Below are positions 32,672 through 36,002 of a stretch of 36,002 nt of DNA, in pieces. The notes under the pieces were generated by a model. The model was given only the letters and a program-made list of their open reading frames with translations, ran no database searches and was not told the origin of the DNA. The DNA is from Candidatus Mediterraneibacter faecipullorum (GTDB taxonomy: Bacteria > Bacillota > Clostridia > Lachnospirales > Lachnospiraceae), in NCBI GenBank assembly GCA_019119675.1, contig DWWO01000142.1:1-36002 (forward strand), given 5' to 3'. Position 1 is the first letter of the stretch; each line of letters starts with the position of its first letter. The translations under genes and the position numbers were made by a program.

Positions 32672-33272
32672 TATTGAAAGATCAAAGCAGTTTTACCATG
32701 ATCTGTTCGGTCTGGATATGGTGCTTGACAATGATGGAAATATGATTTTGACCGAAGGTCTGGTGCTTCAGGAAAAAAAGATCTGGGAAAAATTTCTGGA
32801 AAAAGATGTTGCTCCGGAAAGTAATGCCTGCGAACTGTATTTTGAGGAGTGCGATATAGAAGCATTCGCTCAAAAACTTGAGAAATTGTATCCTTCGACC
32901 AAATATGTCAACAGACTTATGACTCACAGTTGGGGCCAGAAAGTAATTCGATTTTATGATCCGGACGGGAATCTGATTGAAGTGGGAACTCCGATGGAGA
33001 AATCTGAAGAACCAGATGATTGGAAGGCAGGTGGGAGGCTGCTGCTCTCAAATCTGGATAAGCTTCATACAACCCAGATGGGAGGAGAACGGATCAAGAA
33101 AAATCTGCGGCTGGCAAGAGCAGATGTTGTGGAATATTGCAGAGATAAGATACTGGCTTCAGACTGTAACATTTATAAAGAGGGTAAGAACTGGTATTGT
33201 CAGACAGGCAATATTAAGATTACAGTCAACGCTTCAAGTTATACGATCATTACAGCCCATCTTGTTAAATAA
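32637..33272 (+). CDS. VOC (glyoxalase/dioxygenase superfamily) protein fused to DUF3781
   Basis: A 211-aa two-domain protein. Residues 1-118 are a VOC fold (LKNILIVVDDIERSKQFYHDLFGL ... IRFYDPDGNLIEVGTP), whose members include metal-dependent lyases, dioxygenases and antibiotic-binding resistance proteins. After a short acidic linker (119-133), residues 135-211 match DUF3781 (LLSNLDKLHTTQMGGERIKKNL ... VEYC ... KNWYCQTGN ... TVNASSYTIITAH). DUF3781 is usually a separate small protein, so the fusion may link two functions. ATG 32637 is chosen with GAGGTG upstream. It overlaps the ankyrin gene, suggesting coupled translation. Substrate unknown. Confidence 0.83.
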   Translation: MKLKNILIVVDDIERSKQFYHDLFGLDMVLDNDGNMILTEGLVLQEKKIWEKFLEKDVAPESNACELYFEECDIEAFAQKLEKLYPSTKYVNRLMTHSWGQKVIRFYDPDGNLIEVGTPMEKSEEPDDWKAGGRLLLSNLDKLHTTQMGGERIKKNLRLARADVVEYCRDKILASDCNIYKEGKNWYCQTGNIKITVNASSYTIITAHLVK

Positions 33273-33276
33273 TAAT

Positions 33277-33526
33277 ATGGATGAAATGCTCAATTATTGT
33301 ACCTCACATCAATATGATAAACTGACAGACTATTTATTACAGGGGATCAGTAATCTTGAAAAAGCAGGAGCTGAGTTTGCTGTGCTCTGAAGAAAGTGCT
33401 GAAGCCGTTATCATGGGATGCACGGAGCTGCCGCTGATGTATGCCGGTGAAAAACTGCCTGTACCAGTATTTGATACAATGGAATGCCATATTCAGGGGA
33501 TTGTTGATTATATGTTCAAGGAGTAA
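33277..33526 (+). pseudogene. remnant of an aspartate/glutamate racemase-family gene
   Basis: Two fragments in different frames. The first, from ATG 33277, reads about 36 codons including YLLQGISNLEKAGAEFAVL, then stops at 33388. The second, in another frame from about 33392, reads AVIMGCTELPLMYAGEKLPVPVFDTMECHIQGIVDY and ends at 33524. GCTELPL with the following P-x-x-DT is the C-terminal catalytic Cys region of the aspartate/glutamate racemase family. The N-terminal domain and much of the middle are missing, so the gene is dead, through large deletion plus frame change. The last codons supply the ribosome binding site of the next gene. Confidence 0.82.
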
Positions 33527-33527
33527 T

Positions 33528-33980
33528 ATGTGTACAATCCAAAAGTATAAAAGACAATATCATGATAAGCTGCTTCAATTTTTGGAAATATGTCTACCGC
33601 AGTCGGGCAGAGATTTCGAGCTGAACGGACGTCATAAGATGTACAACGATGTATCAGAATATTTCGAGCATTTCTGGTGTCTTTTTGACGGTGAAGGCAT
33701 AATCGGAACAGCAGCACTGAAAAAACTGAACAGCGGACAGTGTGAACTAAAATCCCTGTACCTTCTGGAGCAGTATCATAAAAGGGGATTGGGACGGTTA
33801 CTGCTGAATACAGCGATTCAAGAGGCAAAGCGGAATGGATACGGAGAAATATACCTTGATACATTGTCATCGAGCAAGCGTGCGGTCCATTTATATGAAA
33901 AGGCAGGATTTGAGCAGACAGAACGATATAATGACAATTATACGGCAGATATATTTATGGTATTAAATCTTGATAAATGA
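33528..33980 (+). CDS. GNAT family N-acetyltransferase 1
   Basis: A 150-aa acetyl-CoA dependent N-acetyltransferase. The acetyl-CoA binding motif A is LYLLEQYHKRGLGRLLL (about 78-94), with the Q/R-x-x-G-x-G/A pattern as HKRGLG. Downstream, YLDTLSSSKRAVHLYEKAGF is motif B. ATG 33528 follows AAGGAG (33518-33523) located in the end of the racemase remnant, so the remnant provides its start signal. The substrate cannot be read from sequence. Confidence 0.88.
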   Translation: MCTIQKYKRQYHDKLLQFLEICLPQSGRDFELNGRHKMYNDVSEYFEHFWCLFDGEGIIGTAALKKLNSGQCELKSLYLLEQYHKRGLGRLLLNTAIQEAKRNGYGEIYLDTLSSSKRAVHLYEKAGFEQTERYNDNYTADIFMVLNLDK

Positions 33981-34083
33981 TTATCCGGAGACAAGTTTTC
34001 CCGGGATTGAAGAATAAGAAAAAGTATGAAGGAAATTAGTATGCGTCGTTTTAATGTATGAGGACAGAAATCGGAGTATAGAG

Positions 34084-34578
34084 ATGGAGATCAGAAGTTA
34101 CAGACAGGAAGATATAAAAGTGATTGCCGAACTCTTTTATAATACAGTACATAGTGTAAATGCGGCAGACTATACAGATGAACAGCTTGATGCGTGGGCC
34201 GATGGAAATATAAATCTGGAAGCGTGGGACAGATCATTTCGGAAGCATATGACTTTGGTAGCAGTAATGGATTCAGATGAAGAGGAGGGCAACGGACAGA
34301 TTGTGGGTTTTGCGGACATGGACAGTACAGGATATCTCGACCGGCTGTATGTACACAAAGATTTTCAGCGGCATGGGATTGCGTCAGAGCTCTGCGACAG
34401 GCTAGAACAGTCAGTGGATGCAGAAACAATTACAACACATGCTTCGATCACGGCGAGACCTTTTTTTGAAAAGAGAGGATATAAGGTCGTGAAGGAACAA
34501 CATGTAGAGAGAAAAGGAGTACTGTTGACAAATTATGTGATGAAAAAAGGTTGCAGTTCACACCGTACTCAGGTATAG
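34084..34578 (+). CDS. GNAT family N-acetyltransferase 2
   Basis: A 164-aa N-acetyltransferase with motif A as LDRLYVHKDFQRHGIASEL (about 90-108) and ASITARPFFEKRGYKVVKE as motif B. The LFYNTVHSVNAADYTDEQLDAWA start is typical of a common subgroup annotated as putative acetyltransferases. ATG 34084 is chosen because GGAG at 34074-34077 precedes it; an in-frame ATG at 34054 lacks a site. The last residues (CSSHRTQV) are encoded by the left arm of the inverted-repeat element that begins at 34554, which may have replaced the original C-terminus. Confidence 0.87.
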   Translation: MEIRSYRQEDIKVIAELFYNTVHSVNAADYTDEQLDAWADGNINLEAWDRSFRKHMTLVAVMDSDEEEGNGQIVGFADMDSTGYLDRLYVHKDFQRHGIASELCDRLEQSVDAETITTHASITARPFFEKRGYKVVKEQHVERKGVLLTNYVMKKGCSSHRTQV

Positions 34579-34671
34579 GAGAATATAGCGTCTTGCATGT
34601 AAGAAGTAGTGCGGAACTGAAGCGCGTCAGCGCGACGAGTGCGCATGTGGGCAGGGGTTAGGTGTGAACTG
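34554..34671. repeat. inverted-repeat intergenic element
   Basis: Bounded by perfect 11-bp inverted arms CAGTTCACACC (34554-34564) and GGTGTGAACTG (34661-34671). The interior contains a GC-rich segment (GCGCGTCAGCGCGAC, then GTGCGCATGTGGGCAGGGG), unlike the AT-richer neighbours. It has no gene. The size (118 bp) and end structure are like a small non-autonomous repeat. The left arm reaches into the preceding coding region. Confidence 0.55.
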
Positions 34672-34708
34672 TACTGAACTGTACCTGAAGAAGAGAAAGG
34701 AGCAGGTG

Positions 34709-35482
34709 ATGCCTGTGGAGACAATATTTCAAAGAGCGGATATATCCGCTCCGGCACTGATCAATCCGGCAGATACGACAGAGAAGAGAAAAGATTTCCC
34801 AAAGATCTGTGTGTCTACATTTTCTGACAATATTATCCGTAAATTTGCGTCTCTGGAAAACGTGCATCAGATAGCGGAGTTATATACTGCAAACGGCGCA
34901 ATACCAGTCTATAAGATCCGCTATAGAGATACTGATATCGCATTTTTCCAGTCAAGAGTAGGAGCTCCTGCCTGTGTCGTCGGCTTCGAGGAAATCGTGG
35001 CGATGGGTGCGGAGCGGTTTGTCCTGTTTGGTTCCTGCGGCGTACTTGATGACGAGAAAGTGCAGGGGAAGATCATCATTCCCGTCTCGGCGGTACGGGA
35101 CGAGGGAACGAGCTATCATTACGCGGCGCCATCATCGGAAATAAAAGCAGATGAACGGTATGTGGATATACTGGAGCGCGTATTAAAGAACTGCGGCTGT
35201 CCGTATGTTAAGGGCAGGACGTGGACGACAGACGGCATTTACAGAGAAACTCTTCCAATGATACAGGAGAGAAAGGAACAGGGATGCCTTGCAGTAGAGA
35301 TGGAATGCGCGTCCATGATTGCAGCTTCGCAATACAGGAAGATCCCTTTTATCCAGTTCCTGTATGGCGCGGACAGCGTTGGAACAGACAAATGGGAGAT
35401 CAGAGATCTGCTGCAGTACGGACTGAATGGTGCGGATAAATATATGGCACTGGCATTTGAGTGCGGACTTACACTGATGTGA
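34709..35482 (+). CDS. nucleoside phosphorylase (uridine phosphorylase-like)
   Basis: A 257-aa member of the PNP/UDP phosphorylase superfamily, which splits nucleosides with phosphate to give base and pentose-1-phosphate. The phosphate-binding region FVLFGSCGVLDD (about 111-122) and the substrate/ribose motif AVEMECASMIAAS (about 202-214) are present, as is GTSYHYAAPS near 137-146. ATG 34709 is used because AAAGGAG (34696-34702) precedes it; an earlier in-frame GTG at 34664 lies inside the repeat element. Closest in style to uridine phosphorylases, but specificity is not certain. Confidence 0.87.
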   Translation: MPVETIFQRADISAPALINPADTTEKRKDFPKICVSTFSDNIIRKFASLENVHQIAELYTANGAIPVYKIRYRDTDIAFFQSRVGAPACVVGFEEIVAMGAERFVLFGSCGVLDDEKVQGKIIIPVSAVRDEGTSYHYAAPSSEIKADERYVDILERVLKNCGCPYVKGRTWTTDGIYRETLPMIQERKEQGCLAVEMECASMIAASQYRKIPFIQFLYGADSVGTDKWEIRDLLQYGLNGADKYMALAFECGLTLM

Positions 35483-35513
35483 TTTCAGGAATACCGGCAG
35501 AAAGGGCAGCACT

Positions 35514-35906
35514 ATGGGATGGGGATTATTATTTGTATTAGGATTATGCCTTGGGTTTTATCTCCTTTATATTAATGGTCTGCTTATGCTCAGCGCTAAG
35601 ATTGCGGTGATATTTGCGGGCTATATAAGAAAAAACGGGGAGGCAGCCCTGCAATTTGCAGGATGTAACGGACAAGTGAAGCGTGTGCTTAGATTTCACA
35701 AGGCGGGAAATTATGAGTTTGCATATCGCTCGGAAATATCAGAGGGAACGGTGACATTACAGATTTTGGATGAGAAGAGACGGGAATTGATATCCTGTAT
35801 GGGCATGAACTATGCGGCAAAATTGGAAGTGGAAGAGAAAAAGAGGTATTATATGGTCTTCCGGTTCATAAATGCAACGGGAAAATGCAGCGTTATGTGG
35901 AACTGA
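35514..35906 (+). CDS. small membrane-anchored protein, function unknown
   Basis: A 130-aa protein with a strongly hydrophobic N-terminus (residues 3-38, one or two membrane segments) and a soluble beta-rich remainder (RFHKAGNYEFAYRSEISEG ... YYMVFRFINATGKCSVMWN). The ATG follows AAAGGG at 35501-35506. Not recognised as a known family. It lies 31 nt after the phosphorylase and may be co-transcribed. Confidence 0.65.
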   Translation: MGWGLLFVLGLCLGFYLLYINGLLMLSAKIAVIFAGYIRKNGEAALQFAGCNGQVKRVLRFHKAGNYEFAYRSEISEGTVTLQILDEKRRELISCMGMNYAAKLEVEEKKRYYMVFRFINATGKCSVMWN

Positions 35907-36002
35907 AAAAGAAGATTGAATATATGGAATATATCATGATAGAATGAGTTACGGAGCAACCGTGTTGCAGGGTGGCTGACCTCTATTCTTACATAGAATG
36001 GG

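Noticed and set aside
32977..33390. 137-codon + strand frame overlapping the VOC-DUF3781 gene and the racemase remnant
   Set aside because: Only its last 37 codons (from 33277) carry racemase-like sequence; the rest is an out-of-frame reading of DUF3781.
35907..36002. Short hairpin CTATTCT/AGAATGG at the window end as a terminator or repeat end
   Set aside because: Cut by the window edge, with no T tract visible; nothing can be concluded.
27185..36002. CRISPR array, retron, prophage or toxin-antitoxin pair in the accessory region
   Set aside because: No spaced repeats, reverse transcriptase, integrase, phage structural gene or recognisable small toxin/antitoxin pair was seen.

Overview
The window looks like a chromosomal segment of an anaerobic, low-to-moderate GC Gram-positive bacterium of the Clostridia, most likely Lachnospiraceae. 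This is inferred from protein character (ArgS, GltB and GltD, CobT, paired NlpC/P60 proteins with long coiled coils), the anaerobic early-cobalt corrin pathway (CbiK, CbiD, a CbiE-CbiT fusion), strong purine-rich ribosome binding sites, and sigma-A type promoters. All supported genes lie on the + strand. No rRNA, tRNA, CRISPR array or phage module was seen.

Region 1 (1-13240) is housekeeping. It holds argS, an AlaX-type alanyl-tRNA editing protein and a CPBP membrane protease in a tight operon; then gltB and gltD (NADPH glutamate synthase); then two paralogous secreted NlpC/P60 hydrolases. The glt unit and each NlpC/P60 gene have a recognisable promoter and terminator. The two NlpC/P60 promoters share sequence and spacing.

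Region 2 (13247-27184) is a cobalamin locus. cobO has its own promoter. It is followed by an adenosylcobalamin riboswitch with a long closing helix and then by 15 closely spaced or overlapping genes: cbiM, cbiN, cbiQ, cbiO (cobalt ECF importer), cbiK, bcp, cbiD, cbiL, cbiF, cbiH, cbiET, cbiA, cobT, cobS and a CobC-like phosphatase. A strong terminator ends the run. A peroxiredoxin (bcp) sits inside it. cbiG, cbiJ, cbiC, cbiP, cbiB, cobU and cobD are not in the window, so the pathway must be completed elsewhere or be incomplete.

Region 3 (27185-36002) is accessory and in flux. An Rpn-type PD-(D/E)XK nuclease gene lies between two 113-bp direct repeats, each holding the last codons of the CobC-like gene plus its terminator. 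After this come a frameshifted lipoprotein gene, two flavodoxin-domain genes, a decayed copy and an intact copy of a membrane-anchored protein, a large ankyrin-repeat protein, a VOC-DUF3781 fusion, a remnant of an aspartate/glutamate racemase gene, two GNAT acetyltransferases, a repeat-like intergenic element, a nucleoside phosphorylase and a small membrane protein. Several tandem copies and broken genes in about 9 kb mark this as a site of recent gene gain and loss. The strongest candidate for something new is the repeat-flanked Rpn gene unit at 27072-28422.
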